Below are positions 25,192-33,778 of a stretch of 64,000 nucleotides of DNA, one piece after another (position 1 is the stretch's first letter; every line of letters starts with the position of its first letter). The notes beneath the pieces were generated by a model, which saw only the letters and a list, made by a program, of their open reading frames with translations, was not told where the DNA came from and made no database searches. A program made the translations under genes and the position numbers. Source of the stretch: Escherichia hormaechei_A (GTDB lineage: Bacteria > Pseudomonadota > Gammaproteobacteria > Enterobacterales > Enterobacteriaceae); contig CP170191.1 in NCBI GenBank assembly GCA_042434945.1, positions 1,612,001 to 1,676,000 on the forward strand, in the 5' to 3' direction.

Positions 25192-27225
25192 ATGTCGGTC
25201 AACAATCCTTTTTTTGTAATTAGCCTGTTGCCTTATCAGGCGCCATGTTTTAATGCGATTAACGACAGCCATTATCGTCCGGCATTTGATGAAGCAATGC
25301 GCCTGAAGCGTGCAGACATTGACGCGATTATCGCGCAGCGCGCCGCGCCGGACTTCGACAATACCGTGCTGGCGCTGGAAAAGAGCGGGGCCATGCTGTC
25401 GCGCGTGAGCAGCGTGTTCTTCGCCATGACGTCCGCACACACCAACGATGATCTTCAGGCGCTGGACGAGCAGTTCTCCACCGAACTGGCCGGGCTGGCG
25501 AACGATATCTGGCTAAACGATACGCTTTTCGCCCGCGTGGAAGCCGTCTGGCAGGATCGCGAGGCGCTGGATGCCGAATCCCGACGACTGACGGAGGAGA
25601 TGTATCAGCACTTTGTTCTTGCGGGCGCGCGTCTGAACGCCGATGAAAAAGCCGAGCTGAAAGCCCTGAATACCGAAGCCGCCACCCTGACCAGCCAGTT
25701 CAACCAGCGCCTGCTGGCGGCGAACAAGGCGGGAGGGCTGGTGGTGGACGATGTTCACCAGCTTGACGGGCTCAGTGCGGAGGAGGTGGCTGCCGCGGCT
25801 CACGCTGCCGCAGAAAAAGGGCTGACGGATCGCTGGCTGATCCCGCTTTTGAATACCACGCAACAGCCCGCGCTGGCGGCGCTGTCGTTGCGCGAGACCC
25901 GTAAAAAGTTATTCAGCGCGGGCTGGGAACGCACTCAGAAAGGCGACGAAAACGATACGCGCGAGCTGATCCATCGGCTTACCGCGTTACGGGCAAGACA
26001 GGCGCAGCTGCTCGGCTTTGACAACTATGCGAGCTGGAGCATTGCCGATCAGATGGCGAAAACGCCGGAAGCCGCGCTCGAATTCATGCGCGGGATAGTT
26101 CCTGCGGCACGCGGCAGGGCCGCGCTGGAGCAGGCGGATATCCAGAAGGTCATCGACGACGAGCAGGGTGGTTTTACGGTACAGGCCTGGGACTGGGCGT
26201 TTTATGCCGAACGCGTGCGCTCAGCGAAATACGCGCTGGATGAGTCGCAGATCAAACCCTATTTCGCGCTCAATACCGTGCTGGAAGATGGCGTATTCTG
26301 GACCGCCACGCAGCTGTTCGGTATCCGCTTTGTCGAGCGTTTTGATATTCCGGTTTACCACCCGGATGTTCGCGTGTGGGAGATTTTCGACCACACGGGT
26401 GAAGGCATGGCGCTGTTCTACGGCGACTTTTTCGCGCGTGATTCCAAAGCGGGCGGCGCGTGGATGGGGAATTTTGTTGAGCAGTCTTATGAGTTTGCCG
26501 CGCGTCCGGTGATTTATAACGTCTGCAACTATCAAAAACCGGCGAACGGGCAGACCGCGCTAATCTCCTGGGATGATGTGATTACCCTGTTCCACGAGTT
26601 TGGCCATACCCTGCATGGCCTGTTTGCCAGCCAGCGCTATGCCACGCTTTCAGGCACCAACACGCCGCGTGATTTCGTTGAATTTCCTTCGCAAATCAAT
26701 GAACACTGGGCCAGCCATCCGCAGGTGTTTGCGCACTTTGCTCGTCACTATCAAACCGGCGAACCGATGCCGGATGCGCTGCGGGAAAAAATGCTCAATG
26801 CGACCCAGTTTAATAAGGGTTATGACATGACGGAGCTATTGAGCGCCGCGCTGCTGGATATGAACTGGCACGGCATTCAGGAGCCCGTTGAAGACGTGGA
26901 AGCCTTTGAAGCCGCCGCGTTGAAAAAAGAGGGGTTGGATCTTCCAGCCGTACCGCCGCGCTATCGCAGCAGCTATTTCGCCCACATCTTCGGCGGCGGC
27001 TACGCGGCGGGCTATTACGCCTATCTCTGGACGCAGATGCTGGCGGACGATGGCTACCAGTGGTTTGTCGAGCAGGGCGGTTTGACGCGCGAAAACGGAC
27101 AGAAATTCCGCGAGGCGATTTTGTCCCGCGGCAACAGCACTGATTTAGCTGAACTTTACCGGAACTGGCGCGGGCACGATCCGAAGATCGAACCGATGCT
27201 GGAGAATCGCGGATTGAGTGCGTAA
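25192..27225 (+). CDS. dcp: Dipeptidyl carboxypeptidase Dcp
   Basis: A 677-residue M3-family zinc metallopeptidase that removes C-terminal dipeptides from peptides and N-acylated tripeptides. The zinc site HEFGHTLHG lies at about residues 468-476, and the conserved downstream GGYAAGYYAYLW block is near 601. Length matches the E. coli enzyme (681). It is preceded by AGGAGTAAACG and followed by a strong terminator. It is predicted to be cytoplasmic, without a signal peptide. Confidence 0.96.
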   Translation: MSVNNPFFVISLLPYQAPCFNAINDSHYRPAFDEAMRLKRADIDAIIAQRAAPDFDNTVLALEKSGAMLSRVSSVFFAMTSAHTNDDLQALDEQFSTELAGLANDIWLNDTLFARVEAVWQDREALDAESRRLTEEMYQHFVLAGARLNADEKAELKALNTEAATLTSQFNQRLLAANKAGGLVVDDVHQLDGLSAEEVAAAAHAAAEKGLTDRWLIPLLNTTQQPALAALSLRETRKKLFSAGWERTQKGDENDTRELIHRLTALRARQAQLLGFDNYASWSIADQMAKTPEAALEFMRGIVPAARGRAALEQADIQKVIDDEQGGFTVQAWDWAFYAERVRSAKYALDESQIKPYFALNTVLEDGVFWTATQLFGIRFVERFDIPVYHPDVRVWEIFDHTGEGMALFYGDFFARDSKAGGAWMGNFVEQSYEFAARPVIYNVCNYQKPANGQTALISWDDVITLFHEFGHTLHGLFASQRYATLSGTNTPRDFVEFPSQINEHWASHPQVFAHFARHYQTGEPMPDALREKMLNATQFNKGYDMTELLSAALLDMNWHGIQEPVEDVEAFEAAALKKEGLDLPAVPPRYRSSYFAHIFGGGYAAGYYAYLWTQMLADDGYQWFVEQGGLTRENGQKFREAILSRGNSTDLAELYRNWRGHDPKIEPMLENRGLSA

Positions 27226-27246
27226 GGCTTTTTAGTGTGGGAACAG

Positions 27247-27272
27247 AACCGGGCGCGAGGCCCGGTTTTTTC
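27247..27272 (+). terminator. Rho-independent terminator of dcp
   Basis: An 8-bp stem AACCGGGC/GCCCGGTT with a 5-base loop followed by a run of six to seven T, 21 bp after the dcp stop codon. Confidence 0.9.
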
Positions 27273-27453
27273 TTTCCCAAAATGAATCCTTAATTCTGCG
27301 AAATTTGCAGGAGGATAGGGGCCAGCTTCACGTAGCTACACCTTTACTTTTACCCAGTAAGGATCCCCGCGACTTTAGAACATCTGGCGCTTTAACCCGA
27401 CTTTATCCGTTGGCCGGACTAAATATACTGCTTCAGCGTCCACGTTTATAAGT

Positions 27454-27477
27454 CAGCCATCCCTCACAGGATGGCTG
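27454..27477. terminator. Hairpin downstream of yncE
   Basis: A 9-bp perfect stem CAGCCATCC/GGATGGCTG with a CTCACA loop, eight bases past the yncE stop. Tails on both strands are AT-rich but lack a clean U run. The remaining dcp-yncE gap (27273-27453) shows no gene or other clear signal. Confidence 0.45.
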
Positions 27478-27485
27478 TATATTGT

Positions 27486-28544
27486 TTAATTTAATGAAAT
27501 ACGAACCACACTATCCGGGCCTTTCGTCGTGTTGTCGTCATTGAAGTCCTGCTTCACGGTTACGTATAACGTTTTACCGTCCGGTGTTACCAGAAGACTG
27601 TTGGGATGGCTGGTGAACGTCCAGCTGTTTTTCACAGCATAGCTCCCGGCGTCAAGCTGCAACACCTTCCTGGATTCGCGCTGAGTGATGAAAATTTCGT
27701 TGCGCTCAGCGTTAAACTTTATTCCCAGCGCATCGCCTTTAAGACGCTTGATAACTTTCCCGCTGCGCTCATCAAATACCAGTGTGGTTTTGGCTTTTGA
27801 ATCATCAGTCACGAACAGGCGCCCGGTGGCCGGATCTTCTGCCATATTCAGGAACAAATACGCTTTTTTATCTCCCGGCGTCCAGCGCTGTTCGATTTTA
27901 TACGTCTCCGGGTTAATCACCAGAATTTCACCGCCGCCATTGGCGGCATAAAGGCGGTCTGTCAGCGGCGAATAAATAATCCCCGTCACCCATTTCCCGG
28001 CATTTTCGATTCGGGCTTTTAGCGTCATGGTGTTGGCATCAACCACGGAGATAAACCCAGGGTCGGCAACGCCGCCGATAAACAGTTGTCCCTTGTGGAA
28101 GAGGATTTCACGCGCACCAACCGGGTCGCCATCCTTGTCTTTGCCTTCAAACATCAGGCGCTGTAGCACCTTGCCGCTTTGCACGTCCACTTTCGATACC
28201 CCGCCATCAAGGGTGTTGGTGGTGTAGTAGACCTTGCCATTATCGTCCGCTGCCATGCCGAAGTTTTTCAGGTCGGTGTGGGTTTCACCTTGCGTGGCAA
28301 GCGTTGTGGGATCCAGTTTATAGAGCACCCCGCCGTTGACGTTTTTGAAACTCTGTGCGCTCGCAACGTACAACGCGTTTGCCGTTGGGGAGTAAACCAT
28401 CTCATACAGACCGTCAGCGAGTTCGCGCTGCTTGAGCTCAGCCGAACCCGGGAGGGCTGCTGACGCCGTTGCGCTCAGGGTTAACGCCGCGGTAAGAATG
28501 CTTAAGCCCCATGTCTTTCCTTTTAGCCAATGGAATGTGTTCAT
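27486..28544 (-). CDS. yncE: Periplasmic beta-propeller protein YncE
   Basis: A 352-residue exported seven-bladed YVTN-type propeller. The signal peptide runs to about residue 29 (ATASA-A), followed by repeated blade motifs such as LYVASAQS, KVYYTTN, RLYAANGGG and GRLFVTDD. E. coli YncE is iron-regulated through Fur and binds single-stranded DNA in vitro; its physiological role is unclear. It is divergent from a TonB-dependent receptor across a 160-bp AT-rich gap with a Fur-like site, so both are likely iron-controlled. Confidence 0.92.
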   Translation of the reverse strand: MNTFHWLKGKTWGLSILTAALTLSATASAALPGSAELKQRELADGLYEMVYSPTANALYVASAQSFKNVNGGVLYKLDPTTLATQGETHTDLKNFGMAADDNGKVYYTTNTLDGGVSKVDVQSGKVLQRLMFEGKDKDGDPVGAREILFHKGQLFIGGVADPGFISVVDANTMTLKARIENAGKWVTGIIYSPLTDRLYAANGGGEILVINPETYKIEQRWTPGDKKAYLFLNMAEDPATGRLFVTDDSKAKTTLVFDERSGKVIKRLKGDALGIKFNAERNEIFITQRESRKVLQLDAGSYAVKNSWTFTSHPNSLLVTPDGKTLYVTVKQDFNDDNTTKGPDSVVRISLN

Positions 28545-28637
28545 TTTTTGTTCCTGTCATGCGCGAGCCGCGCTGATTTTGATAAATATACATTTATTTA
28601 CATTTAACTTACAAAATTACCTGTGCATAATAAAGCA

Positions 28638-28656
28638 AATAATTATCATTTCCATT
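28638..28656. promoter_or_regulatory. Probable Fur box between yncE and the siderophore receptor
   Basis: AATAATTATCATTTCCATT matches about 11 of 19 positions of the Fur consensus and lies in the divergent gap, about 50 bp before the receptor gene and ~95 bp before yncE. A shared iron-dependent repressor site fits both genes. Confidence 0.5.
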
Positions 28657-28705
28657 CTTATTTGGATGAATGATTTGCACATAACGACAACAACAGACAG
28701 GTAAC

Positions 28706-30877
28706 ATGATGATTTTTAAAGGCAGGGCTAATCGCGCGAAAGCGCCCGCAGGATTAATTCCTGCTTCCTTCTCACTTTCACTGCTTGCGCTGGCAATGTC
28801 CGCCGTCATGCACCCGGCACAGGCGGATGAAAATACGCAAGAACAAGAGATGGTTGTCTACGGTGACGGGAACGGGAGCGCCGACTCGCAGCAGGATTAT
28901 GCGGTAAAAACCACGCGTTCAGGCACCAAAATGCTGCTGACCCCGCGCGATATCCCCCAGTCAGTCAGCGTCGTGACGCGCCAGCGTATGCAGGATCAAG
29001 ACCTGCAAACCATTGACCAGGTACTTACCAATGCCACCGGCGTTTCGTCGCAGCAGGTTGATAGCGAGCGTTCCAGCTACTTTTCCCGCGGCTTTGAAAT
29101 CACCAATTTCGCCTACGATGAGATCCCCACATCAATGGGCGACGCGTGGAATTTTGGCGATGCGCAGGAAGATACTGCCATTTATGATCGTATAGAGATT
29201 GTGCGTGGCGCAAACGGCCTGATGACCGGCGCTGGCGATCCGGGAGCAACGGTGAACATGGTGCGTAAACGTGCCGACAGTAAAACCTTTAGGGGCAACG
29301 TCAGCGCAAGTTACGGAAGCTGGAACAAACAGCGTTATGTGGGCGACATCTCCGCGCCCCTCAATTCCGACGGCAGCCTGCGTGGGCGCGTCGTGGCAGG
29401 TTATCAGGATCAGGACAGCTGGCTTGACAGATATGGCAAGCGCAAGAAATTTCTCTATGGCGTCATTGAAGGCGATGTAACGGAACACACGACGGCCTCG
29501 CTGGGCTGGGACTATCAGCAAACAAACACAGCCAACCCGACCTGGGGCGGATTACCCAGCCTGTACAGTAACGGCAGCCGTACCCATTACGATCGCAACG
29601 TCAATACCTCGGCAGACTGGACGGGATACTCCGTTGAGTCGCGTAAAGTTTTTGCTAACCTCACCCACAACTGGGATAACGGCTGGTCGGTGCGTTTCAA
29701 TGGAACCCACGGCGAGCAAACGTTCAATGATACCCTGCTTTATATGATGGGCAATCCGGACGCCACCACCGGAGAAGGCGCATCAGGCTGGGGTAGTAAG
29801 GATCGCGGCAAGCGCACTCTGGACGCCTTTGATGCCTACGCCAGCGGGCCTTTTGAACTTCTCGGGCGTCAACATCAGCTGATGGCCGGAGCCAACTATA
29901 GCCGACAGCACAATGCTACCTTCAGCAAAGACGGGCCAATGGACAGTGCTCAGATTGGCATCTTCAACAACAGCTGGGACGGCAGCGTGGCCGAGCCGGA
30001 GTGGGGCGACTGGTATCAAAATGCGGATGATATCGTGCGGCAAAAATCGGCGTATACGGCGGCACGCCTGTCGCTGGCGGATCCGTTGTCGCTAATCGTT
30101 GGCGCACGTTATACCCAGTACAGCTCAGATGGCAGCAGCGGCGATATGCGTAAATACAACACCACCCCTTACGGCGGGCTGGTGTATGACATCAACGACA
30201 GCCTTTCCGCTTACGCCAGCTATACCTCAATTTTTGCCCCGCAAACCAAACGCACGAAAGAGGGTGCATGGCTCTCTCCCGTCACCGGTAAAAATTATGA
30301 AACCGGCCTGAAGGCAGACTGGATGGACGGTCGACTGACCACCAACGTTGCCGTATTCCGCATAGAACAGGAGAACGCGGGGGAGGAAATCAGCGGGGTA
30401 TTCGTTAATGGATCCAGCGAACAAGCTTATCGCGCAACCAAAGGCGCAGTGAGCAAAGGGGCGGAATTTGAGGTGAACGGTGCCGTTACCGACAATCTAC
30501 AGCTTACCTTCAGCGCGACCCGCTATGTTGCCCGTGATTCAGATGGCCGCTTCAACAGCTTTGCGCCGCAGACGCAGCTTAAGCTGTTCAGCCGTTACCG
30601 CGTCCCGGCGCTTCCGGATCTGACCGTAGGCGGCGGCGTGAACTGGCAGAATCAGGTGTACAAAGATGTCACCGGTCCGGACGGCGAGACGCAGCGCCTC
30701 TATCAGGGCAGCTATCCGCTCGTCGACTTGTTCGCGCAGTATCAGCTGACGAAACAGCTGGCGGTGCAGGCAAACGTTCGTAACCTGTTCGACCGCGAAT
30801 ACTACTCATACCTTGATGACTCTGCCGTCTATGGCGAACCGCGTAGCGTCTCGGTAAGCATGAGTTACACATTCTGA
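28706..30877 (+). CDS. TonB-dependent siderophore receptor, FhuE-like
   Basis: A 723-residue outer-membrane receptor with a signal peptide (cleavage near HPAQA, ~residue 40), a TonB-box-like EMVVYG at about 48, a plug domain (RDIPQSVSVVTRQRMQDQDL ~81-100 and VRGANGLMTGAGDPGATVNMVRK spanning ~169-191) and a 22-strand barrel ending in Tyr-Thr-Phe. Plug and barrel blocks such as ATRYVARDSDG and YSGGL-type loops follow FhuE/FpvA receptors for hydroxamate or mixed siderophores, not the YncD/PqqU family that neighbours yncE in E. coli. Iron regulation is likely. The ligand is inferred only to class level. Confidence 0.88.
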   Translation: MMIFKGRANRAKAPAGLIPASFSLSLLALAMSAVMHPAQADENTQEQEMVVYGDGNGSADSQQDYAVKTTRSGTKMLLTPRDIPQSVSVVTRQRMQDQDLQTIDQVLTNATGVSSQQVDSERSSYFSRGFEITNFAYDEIPTSMGDAWNFGDAQEDTAIYDRIEIVRGANGLMTGAGDPGATVNMVRKRADSKTFRGNVSASYGSWNKQRYVGDISAPLNSDGSLRGRVVAGYQDQDSWLDRYGKRKKFLYGVIEGDVTEHTTASLGWDYQQTNTANPTWGGLPSLYSNGSRTHYDRNVNTSADWTGYSVESRKVFANLTHNWDNGWSVRFNGTHGEQTFNDTLLYMMGNPDATTGEGASGWGSKDRGKRTLDAFDAYASGPFELLGRQHQLMAGANYSRQHNATFSKDGPMDSAQIGIFNNSWDGSVAEPEWGDWYQNADDIVRQKSAYTAARLSLADPLSLIVGARYTQYSSDGSSGDMRKYNTTPYGGLVYDINDSLSAYASYTSIFAPQTKRTKEGAWLSPVTGKNYETGLKADWMDGRLTTNVAVFRIEQENAGEEISGVFVNGSSEQAYRATKGAVSKGAEFEVNGAVTDNLQLTFSATRYVARDSDGRFNSFAPQTQLKLFSRYRVPALPDLTVGGGVNWQNQVYKDVTGPDGETQRLYQGSYPLVDLFAQYQLTKQLAVQANVRNLFDREYYSYLDDSAVYGEPRSVSVSMSYTF

Positions 30878-31440
30878 TCTAATCAGCTTATCGCTATCCT
30901 GGCCATCACCTGTTCCGAAATGCGCTTCGGCCCCACCAGCGGCAACGACACGGCGATGGCCGCCATGCCATTGCCATCCTGGTAACGAATAATATGCCGG
31001 TTTGAACGGGTGACGAGCCAGGTGCCGGAAACATTGGTCCAGTTAAAGAAGACGTATGTTGGATAGACGCAAAAGCGTAAATATTCAATGAACAGGACGC
31101 CCTCAGACTCGAGGGTAATCCTGAGCAATACACAACTCCTCAAGTTATTTAATCACTATGTATCTATCTATATAGCGAGTTGGGCTACAACTGTGCAAAA
31201 GACATTGATGACAATGAGTTCAAGATTCTTCTACGCAAAGCCACGAGGAGTTTACGCAGCATGTTTCATGAACAATTGCCCACAATTGGATGACAACATC
31301 TGACTAAGTCGACCATGCACCACCCAGACCGATTTCCTTTTATTCAACCTTGCATCAACGGCGCGCTTGAGGAGGTTGTCATTGCGGTGATTTTTCTGGA
31401 AAATTCGATATATAAAAGAATATATAACGAGAGGGTGTTT
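30878..31440. other. Gene-poor gap with degraded coding remnants
   Basis: A 563-bp stretch between the receptor and the solute-binding protein gene with no intact gene. A minus-strand reading of up to 86 codons (30883-31143) ends AAIAVSLPLVGPKRISEQVM, which faintly recalls IclR-type effector domains. A plus-strand fragment near 31173-31300 reads KILLRKATRSLRSMFHEQ before a stop. Neither has a convincing start or ribosome-binding site; both look like decayed remnants. The AT-rich portion at 31150-31200 and 31390-31430 may hold the promoter of the next gene. Confidence 0.4.
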
Positions 31441-32370
31441 ATGGCCAGGAAACGAATGCAGGTTGTGCTGGTGGCGGTTGCGCTGCTGCAAATGCCATCC
31501 ATGGCGCTGGCAAAGGATATCAGGGTGACTTATGCCGGTTCCATGGGCAAAGTAATGGACCAGGGGTTAGGTCCGGCTTTTTCCAGAGCAAATAACGACG
31601 GCTATCAGGGGCAGGGCCAGGGTGCATACGGGATGGCACGCCTGCTGGCAAGCCACAAAATTGAGGCCGATGTGTTTGTCTCCATCACCCCGGGGCCGAT
31701 GCAAATTCTCAAAGACGCCGGGCTGATAGATGAGGCGGTCCCTGTCGCCAGTACCAGCATGGTGGTCGCTTACAGTCCTGAGGGTAAATATGCAGCGCAG
31801 TTTGAACAGGCCAACAGAAAGAAAGACGGCTCGTGGCTGACTCTGCTGACGCAGAAAGATGTCTTATTTGGCCGCACCGATCCTTATGTCGACCCAAAAG
31901 GCCAGAATATTGTGTTTAGCCTGATGCTGGCGGAAAAGTATTACAACATGCCGGGCATCACCAATAAAATTTTAGGCTCGCTGCAAAACCCACAGCAGAC
32001 TCATCAGGAAGGAGGGCTGCTGGCGCGTCTGGAAAGCGGTCAGGTGGATGCAGCAGCGGGATACGAGAGTGAAGTTCGCTCAGCGCATTTGCCGTATGTC
32101 GCGCTGCCGGATGAAATAAACCTCAGCAACCCGGCGATGACGAAACAGTGGTATGACACCGTCAGTTTTACCATTAAAGACAGCAAAGGCCAGGATCAAA
32201 TCCTGCACACTCAACCAATGGTGTTCTATGCGGCGGTGCTGAAAAACGCGCCGAATGGTGTAGAACAGGGACAAAAGTTCGTATCGTTCATGCAAAGCGC
32301 CGAGGGGCAGAAATTGTTCAAAGCGTTTGGCTACGCCGAACCTAAAGGAGACAGCTTATACGCCCGCTAA
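31441..32370 (+). CDS. ABC-importer solute-binding protein (ModA/WtpA-like)
   Basis: A 309-residue periplasmic binding protein. The start at ATG 31441 gives a clean signal peptide (MARKRMQVVLVAVALLQMPSMALA) after a GAGAGGG ribosome-binding site; an ORF extension to 31315 was rejected. The mature start DIRVTYAGSMGKVMDQGLGPAF and the Gly-rich GQGQGAYGMARLLAS block resemble tungstate/molybdate-type binding proteins (WtpA/ModA group). The oxyanion specificity is a family-level guess. The permease gene follows immediately, with its probable ribosome-binding site inside the end of this gene. Confidence 0.8.
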   Translation: MARKRMQVVLVAVALLQMPSMALAKDIRVTYAGSMGKVMDQGLGPAFSRANNDGYQGQGQGAYGMARLLASHKIEADVFVSITPGPMQILKDAGLIDEAVPVASTSMVVAYSPEGKYAAQFEQANRKKDGSWLTLLTQKDVLFGRTDPYVDPKGQNIVFSLMLAEKYYNMPGITNKILGSLQNPQQTHQEGGLLARLESGQVDAAAGYESEVRSAHLPYVALPDEINLSNPAMTKQWYDTVSFTIKDSKGQDQILHTQPMVFYAAVLKNAPNGVEQGQKFVSFMQSAEGQKLFKAFGYAEPKGDSLYAR

Positions 32371-32384
32371 GAAAACCGGGCTGG

Positions 32385-33131
32385 GTGGCGGGGTGGTTAT
32401 CTCTGCCCGCTATCCTGCTGTTAAGTATCCCCTTTATCACGCTGATTAGCGTCACGCCCTGGCATCATCTGAAGCTGGCCTGGCGCGACGACAGCGCCAT
32501 TGCCGTCTCAATGGGACTGGGTGTGCTGGCGCTCGGAATTATCATTCTTATCGGCATGCCGGTGGCATGGTGGCTGTCACAAGCCACGGGTCGAAAACGA
32601 TTGATCGGTGAACTGCTGGTGATGATCCCTCTGCTGACGCCACCGCTGGCAATGGGGATTTTGCTGGTTTCGGCTTTCGGGCCTTATGGCGTGATTGGCC
32701 GCTGGCTTTCACTGTTGGGAGCTACGCTGGTAAATAATCCGGCGGCGTTTGTGCTGGCTCAGGTTTACGGCGCTTTGCCTTATTTTATCGTGGTGTCGCG
32801 TTCGGCGTTTGCCACTGTTCCCAAAAATATTCTTGAAGCGGGACAAACGTTGGGAGCTTCTCCCTGGAACCGCTTTCGTTTTCTTACATTACCCCTGGCA
32901 TTGCCTGGGCTGGCTTCTGCCGTAACACTCGCCTGGGTTCGCGCGGTAGGCGAGTTCGGGATCGTGATGATCTTTGCTTATTTCCCGCAGGGTATACCGG
33001 TAAAGCTGTATACCAATCTGCAAAATGACGGGGTGGACACAGTATATACTTTGCTATGGATGCTGCTGGTAGTGACGCTTCCCCTGCCAATGGTCTGCTT
33101 TGCTCTTGGCAAACGAATGGCCAGGAAATGA
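32385..33131 (+). CDS. ABC-importer inner-membrane permease
   Basis: A permease of 248 residues from the GTG start given here, with five to six helices and the cytoplasmic EAA loop EAGQTLGASPWNRFRFLTLPLALPG (at about residues 156-180), typical of ModB/WtpB-type permeases. A strong AAAGGAG lies seven bases before an ATA codon at 32358, in frame and nine codons upstream, which would give a better-placed N-terminus; ATA may be a mutated ATG or a rare start. The gene ends in ATGA, normally the overlap to an ATPase gene, but that reading stops after four codons and no ATPase gene follows. Confidence 0.8.
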   Translation: MAGWLSLPAILLLSIPFITLISVTPWHHLKLAWRDDSAIAVSMGLGVLALGIIILIGMPVAWWLSQATGRKRLIGELLVMIPLLTPPLAMGILLVSAFGPYGVIGRWLSLLGATLVNNPAAFVLAQVYGALPYFIVVSRSAFATVPKNILEAGQTLGASPWNRFRFLTLPLALPGLASAVTLAWVRAVGEFGIVMIFAYFPQGIPVKLYTNLQNDGVDTVYTLLWMLLVVTLPLPMVCFALGKRMARK

Positions 33132-33432
33132 ACACCCCTTAGATCGTCCGTTCCTCGTTCATAGCGGATGAGCTTGCTCACGTTTCCATTTCAGCGGGCT
33201 ACCTCGAATAACCCCAAACCGGATTCTTCACAAAAGGCCACACACAGAAACCTCCAGTCAGTCAGACTGAAAGTGCAGGGCAGGAAGAAAATGTGGCGCG
33301 CGCTGGATATGTCTTACAATCGGATCGGTGGGATTATGCTGGGGGAACCATGGAGGCGTAAATCGGTACGTCGCGATAGCGGAAGAAATTACGCAAAGTT
33401 AACGTTGTATGCTCTTTGTCTCCCGAAGCCAG
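33128..33432 (+). other. Gap where the importer ATPase gene would be expected
   Basis: The permease stop overlaps an ATG (33128) whose frame reads Met-Asn-Thr-Pro-stop. The following ~300 bp has no ATP-binding cassette motifs (no Walker A, signature or Walker B in any frame that I could see) and no recognisable gene. A 169-codon plus-strand reading at 33168-33674 runs antisense through the dinI-like gene and is low-complexity basic sequence, probably not coding. The simplest reading is a deletion that removed the ATPase gene and joined unrelated DNA. Confidence 0.45.
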
Positions 33433-33453
33433 AACCGGGCTTTGCGCCCGGTT
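33433..33453 (-). terminator. Hairpin at the end of the dinI-like gene
   Basis: A perfect 8-bp stem AACCGGGC/GCCCGGTT with a TTTGC loop that includes part of the dinI-like stop codon. The tail on the minus strand is CTGGCTT, so termination is plausible but not ideal. Confidence 0.5.
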
Positions 33454-33691
33454 ACTCTTGTATTAACCACATGTCCGACTCTTTGAACATCTCCTCAAGC
33501 ATGCGGTTGAGCTTTTCACGGTCGCTTTTGCTGGCGTCGCTGTTCAGGCCGTTCGCTTGCATTGGCTTAACCGTCACGCTGGCATCAGGAAAAATCCGGT
33601 GCACGCGTTTTGTCAGTTCGGCCAGAATGATTTCCCTGGCTCCCTCCAGCCCCTGTACGTTTCGCTTGTCATAAACCAGTTCCACAAACAT
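33452..33691 (-). CDS. DinI-like DNA-damage-inducible protein
   Basis: A 79-residue protein of the DinI/MsgA family: N-terminal MFVELVYDKRNV strand, central LTKRVHRIFPDASVTVKPMQ, then a helical DREKLNRMLEEMFKESDMW and short acidic end. DinI modulates RecA filaments and LexA/UmuD cleavage during the SOS response. A canonical LexA operator lies ~55 bp upstream, supporting SOS regulation. It differs from chromosomal DinI in sequence, so it is likely a paralogue of the kind often carried by prophages and plasmids. Confidence 0.88.
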   Translation of the reverse strand: MFVELVYDKRNVQGLEGAREIILAELTKRVHRIFPDASVTVKPMQANGLNSDASKSDREKLNRMLEEMFKESDMWLIQE

Positions 33692-33744
33692 GATTGTTTA
33701 CCTTATGGATATTACGCATGTGATTCAGCCTGAACGTAAAATAC

Positions 33745-33764
33745 TACTGTATATGGGTACAGTC
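33745..33764 (-). promoter_or_regulatory. LexA (SOS) operator of the dinI-like gene
   Basis: CTGTATATGGGTACAG (33747-33762) is a perfect CTGT-N8-ACAG LexA core, 54 bp from the ATG of the dinI-like gene. The transporter gene on the other side is transcribed in the same direction and ends just beyond it, so the dinI-like gene is the clear target. Confidence 0.9.
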
Positions 33765-33778
33765 AAACGGCGTTCAGA

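Noticed and set aside
33168..33674. 169-codon plus-strand reading as a new gene or ATPase remnant
   Set aside because: No Walker or signature motifs, and its second half is antisense to the SOS-regulated dinI-like gene.
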